From NCBI RefSeq assembly GCF_013141765.1, contig NZ_WHOD01000102.1, positions 62,001 to 126,000 on the forward strand: 64,000 bases of DNA, read 5' to 3'. Numbering within the stretch: the first letter of the stretch is position 1; each line of letters opens with the position of its first letter. Source of the stretch: Paenibacillus foliorum. Lineage in GTDB: Bacteria; Bacillota; Bacilli; Paenibacillales; NBRC-103111. The position numbers were made by a program, and so were the translations under genes. A model generated the notes under the pieces. The model was not told the DNA's origin. It saw nothing but the letters and a program-made list of their open reading frames with translations, and ran no database searches. Of the stretch, positions 42,315 through 51,979 are shown piece by piece.

Positions 42315-44590
42315 CACTTAGCCCCTCCTCCTTGGATGAGAATGTAGCTTAGAGCAGGAACATCCAGGCCACCGTCTCGATACGGCTCCAAATTATAATT
42401 GACTACAACACGCTTTCCATTGGCATAGGTCGTTTCCTTTACGTTATTTGCCAGCGTCTTATGACTGCTAATGAACTGGTTCTGCACATCGCCAAGCGCT
42501 TCGTTATATTGCTTATACTGCTCTGCAGCGAATGACTCCCAGCTCGGGAAGTAGGTATTGTAGTAACGGATTCCATAAGCGTTCACATATTCTTTCGTTT
42601 CTGCCCTTGTGAATATGAACGAAGGTACAGCACCGTATTCGATATCACGTAAAAAGTCTTTCACATCCTCCTGCCGGTTGTTCACATATTCAGATGAATA
42701 GGTGATTAAACCGTGGGCAGCGATCTGCGCAAACGGTACAGCCTCATCCGTAAAAAGATCGTAGGAATGATCATAAATCATCGTTTGGATGTGATTAATA
42801 TAAGGCAGGGCATAGAAATTAGAGCTTTTGCCCCTTACACCGCCGAGCTCTTCCTTAATATTCTTCAATATTCTTTCCTGCGTATTTCTCGCTTCATTTC
42901 TTGGAGAACCATAGCCCGAGTTATAATCGCTGAACAATCGCTGTCCAGTCCGGTTAACAGCAAGACCATCGATGCCCATTTCCTTAAATGCTTTTAAATC
43001 CTTCTTCATCGTCGCTTCATTAAACTTCTCGCTTACCATTGGAACCCGCGAATTGTTATATAACAAACCAAGCGTTATACTTCTCCCTGCCAAATTGGTC
43101 ATAGCGTGATATTTCTCATCAAATCCACCGCCACCCGTATTATTAGCGGCATACTCGGTATCCAAATAAACTCGCGATTTAGTGCTATGAGCATAATCAA
43201 TGAACGCTTTCATTCCACTATCTCCACCGATTCGCGAATCAACTGGCAGCGTTTTACCGAAGGAACTGTAGCCACCGTTCTGCCATCCCATAAATGTGAA
43301 CGACATGTTTTTCACACCTTTGTTCTGCAAGGACGTGACCATTTGGGTAGCGTCACTAGTATTCGTTAGGTTCAAATAGCGGTCACTAACTATTCCCTTC
43401 TCCCTGTCCCCACCAATAATATCTACATGCATCGGCAAGTTAGGATCAGTAACATCCAGTGGCTTTAAGCCTTTTTCCTTCATCAAATAGTCTCGATAGG
43501 CTTGAGCCATTCCCACATAATCCGACTTCGTTTTATCCAAAAGATAGTAGCGTACGACGCGATCACTGCCGAATAACTCCTCCTTGTTATAGGCGGGAAA
43601 CCCCCATTCATCCGGGGAATTTCGGCTTGTGAACTGGAGGTAGCTAGCACGGAAATTCATTTGTGCGGTGACCCAGTTATAGTTGCTTAAAACACCTGAA
43701 GGGGAGGCAACAATCTCAGCATACTCCTCACCTTTATCTAGTACGGCAACAAAAGCTTTGGAATCAGCCTTCATACCAAATACCGGCATCATAATACGGT
43801 TCCGGTTGTTGCTCATGCCTCCGAAAGCATTGTCTTGCCCATACACGCTTTCATCGTACAGCTTATTCACATTCAACTGGTTTTCTTTGAACCGAATTAA
43901 CGCTCCAGCCCCATCGGGTATGAGCATATAGCCATCCTGTCCAGCGGAATAATCCGCACCTAGGAATGGAAAGAGTCTCACCCAGACGAGCCCCATATTG
44001 GTTTCTTTAATGCCCTCACGTACAATTTTGGTCTCAACGTAATCTTTTTCAACTTTAACCTGTACAGGAATGGTGAATCCCGATGCAGGCAGCTCATAGA
44101 CTAGCGAAAACCCGCCAGGAATCGTCTGAACGTCCTTCACTCGCCCACCCTCAGCGGCAAAGTTCGTTTCCTTAGCTTGTAAAATCGTTTTCGAGAAATC
44201 TACATATTGAACCATGAGCGGCGAGCTCAAATGCTTTTTCCAATTTTCAGAGATTGTTTCCTGGCCCCAATATTGCGGATTCGGATACGAACGATACACG
44301 TTGCCATTCCTCTTATCCTCCACAATAAAATGTCCCGTTTTCTCATCCATATTTAAAAGGAGCGTATCGCTCTCTGCCACTTTTTTAAAATCACTGTCCT
44401 TAGGAAGCTGAGCGAGAACACTGTTTTTGGCAGCCCCAGACCCTGAATCGTTCTGTGCTGGTGCGAAGGCCCGTTCCTTTTGATCAGCCTTGAATTCGAA
44501 CTTCATCTGGGTGATAAATAGCAGCACAACGGCCAAGAGTAAGACGGTAACGTAGGTTACAGGTTTATTTAGTTTGTTTATCCATATCAT
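42314..44590 (-). CDS. DUF5696 membrane-anchored extracellular protein
   Basis: The protein has 758 residues. An N-terminal membrane anchor (VTYVTVLLLAVVLLFITQM, about 12-30) is followed by a large outside domain. The first half is beta-rich (TGHFIVEDKRNGNVYRSYPNP, GFTIPVQVKVEKDYVETKIV). The second half looks like a glycosidase-type barrel (LPMHVDIIGGD, KNMSFTFMGWQNGGYSS, MKAFIDYAHSTKSRVYLDTEYAAN, MGIDGLAVNRTGQRLFSDYN, HGLITYSSEYVNN). I recognise it as DUF5696, regularly found next to NHL/Yip1 proteins and sugar ABC permeases in Paenibacillus. No function is established that I know. Its start overlaps the previous stop codon (ATGA). It may present or trim oligosaccharides for the importer. 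Confidence 0.8.
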   Translation of the reverse strand: MIWINKLNKPVTYVTVLLLAVVLLFITQMKFEFKADQKERAFAPAQNDSGSGAAKNSVLAQLPKDSDFKKVAESDTLLLNMDEKTGHFIVEDKRNGNVYRSYPNPQYWGQETISENWKKHLSSPLMVQYVDFSKTILQAKETNFAAEGGRVKDVQTIPGGFSLVYELPASGFTIPVQVKVEKDYVETKIVREGIKETNMGLVWVRLFPFLGADYSAGQDGYMLIPDGAGALIRFKENQLNVNKLYDESVYGQDNAFGGMSNNRNRIMMPVFGMKADSKAFVAVLDKGEEYAEIVASPSGVLSNYNWVTAQMNFRASYLQFTSRNSPDEWGFPAYNKEELFGSDRVVRYYLLDKTKSDYVGMAQAYRDYLMKEKGLKPLDVTDPNLPMHVDIIGGDREKGIVSDRYLNLTNTSDATQMVTSLQNKGVKNMSFTFMGWQNGGYSSFGKTLPVDSRIGGDSGMKAFIDYAHSTKSRVYLDTEYAANNTGGGGFDEKYHAMTNLAGRSITLGLLYNNSRVPMVSEKFNEATMKKDLKAFKEMGIDGLAVNRTGQRLFSDYNSGYGSPRNEARNTQERILKNIKEELGGVRGKSSNFYALPYINHIQTMIYDHSYDLFTDEAVPFAQIAAHGLITYSSEYVNNRQEDVKDFLRDIEYGAVPSFIFTRAETKEYVNAYGIRYYNTYFPSWESFAAEQYKQYNEALGDVQNQFISSHKTLANNVKETTYANGKRVVVNYNLEPYRDGGLDVPALSYILIQGGGAK

Positions 44591-46719
44591 CTTAAGATCA
44601 ACTCCTGGCCCATTTCATAAAATAAGGAGATCAAATCGTTAGTCAAACCGGCCGTAACAAAGAGCAAGACACCAATAACCAACATCGTGCACAAGGTGAG
44701 GAAAATGTTCAATGCAGTCTCTCCAACGCTGTAGTTGTGAATGCACTGGATTTTCCAGAACATCAGCAGCCCTATCCACACTAACATTCCATTGGCTACA
44801 AAGCCGTACATGGATGACTCGTGCAGTGTCAAGAAATTTGAAATAATAGCCAGCGGTATGCCAATAACAATATAAGGAACCAATGCATAAGCACTGCCGA
44901 TAAAAATATCTCTAAACCGTCCCTCGCCACAATAGATCGAGCTGACCAAGTAGTTGGATATAATCCAGGCAATCCATACAATAAAAAATTGCGTGAAGAT
45001 GGAATAGATATCTATGGAAGTAACGTTGTTAAAGGAAAAGCTCGTCACTAGCTCCTTGACCAGCAGAGCCCCATACACGCCCAATAATATAAGGATGGCA
45101 CTGCGATAGCTTCCTTTACCTTCATAGCGTACTGCCACAAATCCATCTATAGGATGCTTCATTGTATAAAATGCATGTCGGACATTGGCCATAAATTTGG
45201 TTTTTGGCCTTTGACTCCGATTACGTAAGCGGCTTCGAAACGCACTCTTTTCGGTTAGCTTATCAACGACTATCCATAGAATGCTTCCGAATAAAAGGAT
45301 ACTTGCAATCCAAGAGAAATTGGCCTGAAACCATTGCATCCGAATTTGCCAAAAAGATTCGGAGTAATCTTCCTGATCTCCAGCTTCTTTAAACATCTGT
45401 CTGGCATCCTCATATTGCTCTTTTTTGAACGCGGATTTGGCTAACCCCAGAATGGCGGGAGTAAACTGTGCATTCATACGAAGCACATCCTGCCAAGGCT
45501 TTTCTCCTGCCTCATAGTAGCCTGCGAGGGTTTGTTGATTCGCTTGATCCACCTTTTGCCCGAACTCGGATAAGCGGAATACTTGGACAATATTTTCCTG
45601 ATCATCGAGAACGAACAATTCATTCCGCGAGTTCACGTCCAAAGCAACGGGACTTTTCAGCAAGCCTACCTGAGAGGAGCCAACAGCCGAGGGACCCCCC
45701 CAGAAATATAAAAGATTGCCTGAAGCATCGTAATTGCTGATGTACTTGAATTGCTGATCGACTACGATCATATTGCCGTTCTGGTCAACCGCTATATCGA
45801 TCAGCTGCGGAATACTTGCACCGGTTTTACTAGTAGTCGGCTGTACATCTAGTGCACGATATTCACCAAAAGATTTCTGGGAGCTGCGAAGTAAGTTGTC
45901 GCCTTTAATATTTAGCTTCTTTAATTGGTCAATCTTGGCCGTTCCGCCAGTGACCGTGTAAATATAGCCATTTTTATCCGTTGCGACACTGTTTATCGTT
46001 TCTGGTCTCTTCGCTACTTCGTTGGCATACATTTCCTTTGTATAAAGCTTTCGCTTTAATGCGTCCAATGGAGAGAGCGCCGTTTTGTTTGCACCGAAGA
46101 AGCCTTGGAACTTGCCGTTCGGATCAAGCAGCATCAAGCCTTCGTAGCCACCGCGGATCGCAATGTACAGAAAGTCACGATCATCCACCATCACTTTACC
46201 TGGCTCAAAAACGAATGTATCGGCGATAAATCTCGATTCCGGACGTTTAAATTCCTTCAATAGCTTACCGGTTTTGTCCAGCTGAAGCACCCGCTTGTTA
46301 CCTGTGTCTGCGATATAAATATCGCCGTCTTTGGTTACAAAGACACCCTCGGGCTTGGAAAACGGGCTTTCCGGTAATGTAATGTACCGCAGCAGCTTAC
46401 CCTTTTCATCCATATGGACAATCCGGTTATTCCCTGAATCCGCGATATAAATCTCATTGTTCTTATCCACGAAAATATCCTTTGGATTCTTCATAGATGA
46501 TTTCATTTTCACTTGTGGCTTAGCTGGATCCGGCACATATAAATCCTGACCAATAACACCTGTCGGATAGTAAGCTGGTTGAAGCCAAATGAGGTTGCCA
46601 TAACTATCTTTGGTAAAAGTAGAATATTTAACTGCAGCGTCAACAGTTCCAGGCAGCAGCAGTGCCGTACACAAGATGAGTAAAGCGAGGAACTGCTTCC
46701 ACCCGCATCTTATTTTCAT
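44587..46719 (-). CDS. NHL-repeat and Yip1-domain membrane protein
   Basis: The protein has 710 residues. A signal peptide (LALLILCTALLLPGTVDAA) is followed by an extracellular NHL beta-propeller with repeats such as NPKDIFVDKNNEIYIADSGNNRIV and KPEGVFVTKDGDIYIADTGNKRV up to about residue 385. A short helical stretch (YEDARQMFKEAGDQEDY, TPR-like) leads to a membrane helix near 470 and then a five-helix Yip1 domain (about 520-705). GGAGGTTCGAGC precedes the ATG, which overlaps the GH106-like stop codon. It always appears to travel with DUF5696 in such clusters (from memory). It may be an accessory or sensing subunit of the importer. Confidence 0.75.
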   Translation of the reverse strand: MKIRCGWKQFLALLILCTALLLPGTVDAAVKYSTFTKDSYGNLIWLQPAYYPTGVIGQDLYVPDPAKPQVKMKSSMKNPKDIFVDKNNEIYIADSGNNRIVHMDEKGKLLRYITLPESPFSKPEGVFVTKDGDIYIADTGNKRVLQLDKTGKLLKEFKRPESRFIADTFVFEPGKVMVDDRDFLYIAIRGGYEGLMLLDPNGKFQGFFGANKTALSPLDALKRKLYTKEMYANEVAKRPETINSVATDKNGYIYTVTGGTAKIDQLKKLNIKGDNLLRSSQKSFGEYRALDVQPTTSKTGASIPQLIDIAVDQNGNMIVVDQQFKYISNYDASGNLLYFWGGPSAVGSSQVGLLKSPVALDVNSRNELFVLDDQENIVQVFRLSEFGQKVDQANQQTLAGYYEAGEKPWQDVLRMNAQFTPAILGLAKSAFKKEQYEDARQMFKEAGDQEDYSESFWQIRMQWFQANFSWIASILLFGSILWIVVDKLTEKSAFRSRLRNRSQRPKTKFMANVRHAFYTMKHPIDGFVAVRYEGKGSYRSAILILLGVYGALLVKELVTSFSFNNVTSIDIYSIFTQFFIVWIAWIISNYLVSSIYCGEGRFRDIFIGSAYALVPYIVIGIPLAIISNFLTLHESSMYGFVANGMLVWIGLLMFWKIQCIHNYSVGETALNIFLTLCTMLVIGVLLFVTAGLTNDLISLFYEMGQELILR

Positions 46720-49700
46720 GCTCGAACCTCCGTTTCTACATTCAATCGATACAATTTGATCGGGTCGAACAATCCGTATGGACGCAACCGATATTCTGGT
46801 GTGTAATCGCTGCCCGATTTGCGGAACGATGCCCAGCTTGTCGTTGAAGGCTCCCCCGACAGATGATGGAACGGTCCCAGCATATTACGAGGACTTCCCA
46901 TCACTTCGATATCTATCCGATTCTCTCCATCTAGAAGATGCTCCGTTAGATCAAGAAGATTAGCAGCCCGCCAAGGCACATGCCCTGCCAGATGGCCGTT
47001 AACTCTAACTTCCACCGTAACCGCAGAATAGCCCTGAAGCTCCAGCAAAGTCCGAGTCTTCACTACGTTGTTTCCCAAGATGTTGAAATGATAGATCATG
47101 CTTCCGCAATAATGGAAATAACCTTGAGTACACCAATCGCCTAACGTTAATGTCTCTGGCTCCGCTATAATCTCCCTGTCGATATCCACCCCGAAGTCAC
47201 CCATGAGATAAATATCCTCTACTTCCATTCGATTATGATAGCTGCAAGATAAAACCAGCTCATTCATTCCTTCTCTTATTCCAGGGAGAGGAACTCTATC
47301 GAATGACCGATCGAGGAACCATCCATCTGGGTGATTAGGCACAGCTGAACCATTCAGTGTTATTTCATAGTACTCTGCAGATTCCACCACTAGATAAACC
47401 TGCTCTTGGGGCAATACAGCTGCATGAAAAGTGAATTTGAGCTGCACAGGGGTGCCATTCCCCGGATGTGGCTTGTTAATCCATTTATATCTTTGTTCAA
47501 TACCGTTGTAATAAACCTGCCTCATACCAAGAGCATCTCGAATCTCTTTTTGTGCCAGCCATACATCCACCTCTTCGGACCACTCTTGCTCATTAAATCG
47601 ATAAGAGCAAGTGTCTAGAGTCAGCACATTGGGCATGGTGCGGGTATATCCACTGATTGGTCCAAGCTCCAACACAGCTTCGATGCTACCATCTTCAAGA
47701 GGATGTTTAACCTTTGCTGCGGCTGCTATATCCATCTTACATATTGAAGCTTGTTTCTTATCCAGTATGTATAATCTCGAATCTGCCGGGCCAAATTCTG
47801 CTATGAAGTGGATATAACCATCCTTCACTTCTACTTCAACTGCCTTCACATCGCCGGTCAACGCTGACCACTCTTCCAAGCTGCCGCTGCCTTCCATGGC
47901 AATCCGAACCTGGTGTGAGCCTTCACGATCATTGTTGACCAGAAACAACGTACGGCAGTCATCCGCTTCTCTTAGCATATACAGAAACTCAGGAGCCTCC
48001 TTGGCATCTTCATGAGTCACGCTGACCCGCCTAGGCGAAATATGAACCAATGCCTCTATCGTTTCTTCAACGTCTTGAACTTGTAAAAGGTTAGGATGCC
48101 CGTACAGCTGAGAAAGCAGCTCAGTTGGTCTGCCCTCAAGCATTGACGGCTGTTGTCCAACAGCAATAACCTTTCCCCCTGCATCCAAGAAATCAGCTAG
48201 CAGCCGATACGTGCTATGCAGCATCGTCTGAATGGGCGGAATCACTACGATACTATATTCGGCGAGGTTCACAGCCAGCTTATTTCCGCGTACGGCTCCT
48301 GTTTCCGCCATAATCGTTTCATCGCCAAGGTCATAATCGTAATGACCCTTTAGCAGCTTGCCCAGAAACGAGTTGAATTCATGTCCGAAGGTGTTCGTTG
48401 CCGATACATCCCTATCTTTGCCCCGTGCAGGGAAGCCGTAAGGTCCTGTGCCGACCATGCTCCATGCTGTGGAGGAGGGATGGAGGACAAGAATATCCCG
48501 GATAGGCGTCCCTTCCGTCAATACAGCCGATAGCTTGGCATAATAGTCTTCAATCACATAATTGTATTTCCACCAGCTTGTATTGTAGTTGAACACTGGC
48601 GGGTAATCCCGTTTCCTGCAGCCTTTAATCGAATAGAGCGCCAAATGCTGCGACCTCATATTAACGCCGAGCACATACTGGAAGTCACCTATCCATCTCT
48701 GTCCTTCGAACGTAAATCCCCAGCCCGTACAGCCGTATGTTTCTGTGAGCACGAACTTTCTCCCATATTGATTCGCTACGCTTGTGCATTGCTTCACTGT
48801 GATGTACTCATTCGTTTGCTCGTTCAGCATATCAATGCCGGGAACCTGCTGAAAACGATAATTGGGCATAACAGCTCCGCAAACGCGAGTAGCTGTGCCC
48901 ATATTGTTTTCCCATAAATAATGGCCTGTAAAAGCGATTCCGTTATCCCCGCACCAATCACCCAGCTGCTTGGAGTAGGCTTCACTGAACCTTTCCGTAA
49001 CCGTCCTCCAGTAATCATGGCGGGCTTGTGAGGAATACTCCCCATTAAAGTACATGAACGGTACGATATCCAGAAGGTCATAGCCCCTTCGTTCTTGAAA
49101 AAACGATGGAAACGACCACGTCCACGGAATCCAGCCCCGTCCTTCTGTAAACCTGCAGTGACGGTCATGTATGCTGGGCTCATCGGTGAACACTCCGCGG
49201 ATCGTTGTGCCAAACTGCTCTCCAACCTCTTGCTTGTAGGCTTCATAGGTGGTTTCGATAAACGCCCGCACCGCATCCGGATTGAGATTGTCAGGCGGCG
49301 CTTCGTTATTAAACCATTCGCTATACACCGATACCTCTACACGAAAAACGAGCAATACTTCATCTTTATCCAACGTCGGTTTTTCATTTATTGGAAGCCG
49401 CTCACAGCGGATTAAGCTTCTCTCTTCGATCACTGCCTTAAACAAGGCTGCTGCATCGGCTAAATCCCACGAATTGCCCTGCTGGCATACCTCCATCGTT
49501 AATCCTTTGGCACGATAGGCGTCCCCGCCTCGAGCCTGTACAAGACCTCCTGCAAAACCGGATGGCCAGCGGTCCTCGTCATACAGCCATACCTGCATGC
49601 CCAGCTGTTCGGCGGTTTGCACGGCTGTACGGACGTAATCCATCCACTCACGCCCCATGTAATCGGTTTCCAGTCCATCTCGGGAATGGATGAAAAATCC

Positions 49701-49844
49701 GCCCATTCCCTGATCCTTCATTTGCTGGATTTGGCGGACCAGCTCTTCCTCCTGCAGGTCGTCATTCCATGCCCAGAACGGAGCTGATCTGTATTCAACC
49801 GATGGATGTTCGAATTTTCTGCGCAGCTGCACGCTTCCTGCCAT
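46716..49844 (-). CDS. GH106-like glycoside hydrolase
   Basis: The protein has 1042 residues. ATG at 49844 (AAGGAGG, 9 bp) is chosen over TTG at 49850. The opening (RRKFEHPSVEYRSAPFWAWNDDLQEEELVRQI, MGGFFIHSRDGLETDYMG, GMQVWLYDEDRWPSGFAGG) and a later VFTDEPS and LTETYGCTGW resemble the Paenibacillus GH106-type family. A GATase-like part (YSIVVIPPIQTMLHSTYRLLADFLDAGGKVIAVG) and two beta-sandwich modules (VEVRVNGHLAGHVPWRAANLLDLTEHL) follow. Likely an exo-glycosidase, alpha-L-rhamnosidase by family, acting in the cytoplasm since no signal peptide is present. It is only distantly like the 10331-14212 enzyme, so the two probably cleave different linkages. Confidence 0.65.
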   Translation of the reverse strand: MAGSVQLRRKFEHPSVEYRSAPFWAWNDDLQEEELVRQIQQMKDQGMGGFFIHSRDGLETDYMGREWMDYVRTAVQTAEQLGMQVWLYDEDRWPSGFAGGLVQARGGDAYRAKGLTMEVCQQGNSWDLADAAALFKAVIEERSLIRCERLPINEKPTLDKDEVLLVFRVEVSVYSEWFNNEAPPDNLNPDAVRAFIETTYEAYKQEVGEQFGTTIRGVFTDEPSIHDRHCRFTEGRGWIPWTWSFPSFFQERRGYDLLDIVPFMYFNGEYSSQARHDYWRTVTERFSEAYSKQLGDWCGDNGIAFTGHYLWENNMGTATRVCGAVMPNYRFQQVPGIDMLNEQTNEYITVKQCTSVANQYGRKFVLTETYGCTGWGFTFEGQRWIGDFQYVLGVNMRSQHLALYSIKGCRKRDYPPVFNYNTSWWKYNYVIEDYYAKLSAVLTEGTPIRDILVLHPSSTAWSMVGTGPYGFPARGKDRDVSATNTFGHEFNSFLGKLLKGHYDYDLGDETIMAETGAVRGNKLAVNLAEYSIVVIPPIQTMLHSTYRLLADFLDAGGKVIAVGQQPSMLEGRPTELLSQLYGHPNLLQVQDVEETIEALVHISPRRVSVTHEDAKEAPEFLYMLREADDCRTLFLVNNDREGSHQVRIAMEGSGSLEEWSALTGDVKAVEVEVKDGYIHFIAEFGPADSRLYILDKKQASICKMDIAAAAKVKHPLEDGSIEAVLELGPISGYTRTMPNVLTLDTCSYRFNEQEWSEEVDVWLAQKEIRDALGMRQVYYNGIEQRYKWINKPHPGNGTPVQLKFTFHAAVLPQEQVYLVVESAEYYEITLNGSAVPNHPDGWFLDRSFDRVPLPGIREGMNELVLSCSYHNRMEVEDIYLMGDFGVDIDREIIAEPETLTLGDWCTQGYFHYCGSMIYHFNILGNNVVKTRTLLELQGYSAVTVEVRVNGHLAGHVPWRAANLLDLTEHLLDGENRIDIEVMGSPRNMLGPFHHLSGEPSTTSWASFRKSGSDYTPEYRLRPYGLFDPIKLYRLNVETEVRA

Positions 49845-49939
49845 GTGCAATCGCCTCCTTCTGCGAAAACCTGAGCTGCTAACAAGCTGCCGGTTCTCTT
49901 ATCATGCGTGTTCAACAAACAACAATCCCTTATACAAAG

Positions 49940-51979
49940 CTACATCTTAAGAATCATGACCTGCTTCGGTTGAAGCTCTACACAATCCTGTACTTTGGTA
50001 CCACTCAGCAGCTCCTGTTGTTCGTCCATACCCATATGCACCGATTGAGCCTGATCGCTATGATTCAGCAAGAAGGTAAAGCGAACACCGTCCTTCTCAC
50101 GCTGAGTAATCTCAACTCCTGCCGGTGCATCTAACAATGGATAGACACCTTTACGTTTGCACAACGCCTGAATCCATTGCCGCTTAAAATCAGCGCTAGG
50201 ATCGGTCGCTGCATACCAAGCTTCACCCTTGCCATACCGATGGCGTGTCAATGCGGGCGATCCGCTGTAATAATCACTGCCGAACACGGCAACCGCTTCT
50301 GCACCCTCTAGATGAACAACCTCACAAGCTAGCCTGCATTCATAAGAGCCCTGCAATTGCTCCAGTTGCTGCTGCATAACCATTTGATTGGTTTGATTCG
50401 GAAACATCGCATCGATCTCCTCGACCCAGATCCCAAGAAGCTTACGCAGCTCTCCTGGATAACCTCCCGGAATGACCCGATCATTCGTATCCGCTATCCC
50501 GCTGTAAAAGGTAGTGACGAAGGTCCCGCCATTCTCCACATACTGCTCCAGCTTCTTGGCATGTCCCGGCTTGGTCATATATAAGAAGGGTGCCAGAACC
50601 AAATCATAAGAGCTTAAGTCTGTATCCACATGGATCAGATCGACTTGGATTTGACTATCATAAAGTGCGTCATAATAGCTTTGAATTTGATCCAAATATT
50701 TAAAATGAACCGAAGGCCCACCTCCAAGCTCGACCGCCCACCAATTATCCCAATCAAACAAAATGCCAACCTTGCTTGTTATACGTGAATCCAGCATTAG
50801 ATCGCCTAGCTGCTGCAGCTCCTTGCCAAGCTCTGCACATTCCCTGAACACTCGCGTATGCTCGTGACCCACGTGATCAATGACGGCTCCATGGAATTTC
50901 TCATAGGCGCCGAGCGATCTACGAAGCTGAAAGAACATAATCGATTCCGCGCCTCGAGCTATCGCTTGATAGCTTCTAAGCCTCATCACACCAGGCCGTT
51001 TCGTCGGGTTAACCGTTTTCCAGTTAATGACGCTTGGACTTTGCTCCATTAGCATAAAGGGTGCACCGTTCTTCAAGCTGCGCATCAGATCGTATCGCAT
51101 TGCCATATAGCTTTCCGGAGTATGATTCTCGATATAAATATCAAGCGCCGCGATGTCTAAGTAAGGTGCCCATTTGAAATAATCAAGCGGCTTATAAGTC
51201 CCGTTCCCTTGAAAATTAGTTGTTACAATTGCATCAGGTAGGATCTGTTTGATCGCGTTGTATTCGATTAGATAGCTATCCAGCCAGCTGTCAGAGTTAA
51301 ACCGGAAGAAATCAAGCGTAATCCCTTGAAAAGCCGTTTGGTCAGAGTTGCCGCCTGATAACCCTTCCGTTAATGCGCTTGGTAGAACAACTTCTTCCCA
51401 ATCGTAAAAGGTGTGTCCCCAAAACTTCGTGTACCACGCTTGATTCAGCTGCTCTAACGTGCCGTATCGTTGTTTTAGCCATTCCCGAAATGCTTTCTCA
51501 CAATTGTCGCAAAAGCAGCGATTTCCTATTTCATTGTTAACGTGCCAGAGCAGTAAAGCAGGATGATCCTTATAGCGCTCTGCCAGCTTGCTAGCCATCA
51601 GTCCGCCGTAGCGGCGGAAGGTAGGACTGTTCGGACAAGAATTGTGCCTCCGGCCGAACTTTCGCTTCTTCCCATCGGAGGTCACGGTCAGAACATCCGG
51701 ATACTTCCTCGCCATCCATGCCGGATGTGCTGCCGTGCTGGTGCCCATGCATACGCGTACGCCATTCTCATGCAGCTTGTTCATCACTTCATCAAGCCAC
51801 TCGAAATTATAAGTTTCCTCATCAGGCTGATTCAAAGCCCATGAGAAGACATTAATCGTTGCTATGTCAATTCCGCCCAGCTGGAACAGCCGCATATCCT
51901 CATCCCAAATGTCCTTTGGAAATTGCTCTGGATTATAATCGCCTCCGAACATCATCTTAGGAAATTTCCGGCTGATCAT
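49940..51979 (-). CDS. GH42 beta-galactosidase
   Basis: The protein has 679 residues, normal for GH42. FGGDYNPEQFP begins the barrel. The acid/base is E150 in LLWHVNNEIGNRC, the zinc cluster cysteines are C115, C155, C157 and C160, and the nucleophile is E312 in FMLMEQSPS. The trimerisation domain (LVLAPFLYMTKPGHAKKLEQYVENGG) and the C-terminal beta domain are complete. GGAGGTAGGGAT precedes the ATG, which overlaps the LacZ stop codon (ATGA). It would remove beta-galactose from pectic galactan or arabinogalactan side chains inside the cell. It may also accept alpha-L-arabinopyranosides, as some GH42 enzymes do. Confidence 0.92.
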   Translation of the reverse strand: MISRKFPKMMFGGDYNPEQFPKDIWDEDMRLFQLGGIDIATINVFSWALNQPDEETYNFEWLDEVMNKLHENGVRVCMGTSTAAHPAWMARKYPDVLTVTSDGKKRKFGRRHNSCPNSPTFRRYGGLMASKLAERYKDHPALLLWHVNNEIGNRCFCDNCEKAFREWLKQRYGTLEQLNQAWYTKFWGHTFYDWEEVVLPSALTEGLSGGNSDQTAFQGITLDFFRFNSDSWLDSYLIEYNAIKQILPDAIVTTNFQGNGTYKPLDYFKWAPYLDIAALDIYIENHTPESYMAMRYDLMRSLKNGAPFMLMEQSPSVINWKTVNPTKRPGVMRLRSYQAIARGAESIMFFQLRRSLGAYEKFHGAVIDHVGHEHTRVFRECAELGKELQQLGDLMLDSRITSKVGILFDWDNWWAVELGGGPSVHFKYLDQIQSYYDALYDSQIQVDLIHVDTDLSSYDLVLAPFLYMTKPGHAKKLEQYVENGGTFVTTFYSGIADTNDRVIPGGYPGELRKLLGIWVEEIDAMFPNQTNQMVMQQQLEQLQGSYECRLACEVVHLEGAEAVAVFGSDYYSGSPALTRHRYGKGEAWYAATDPSADFKRQWIQALCKRKGVYPLLDAPAGVEITQREKDGVRFTFLLNHSDQAQSVHMGMDEQQELLSGTKVQDCVELQPKQVMILKM

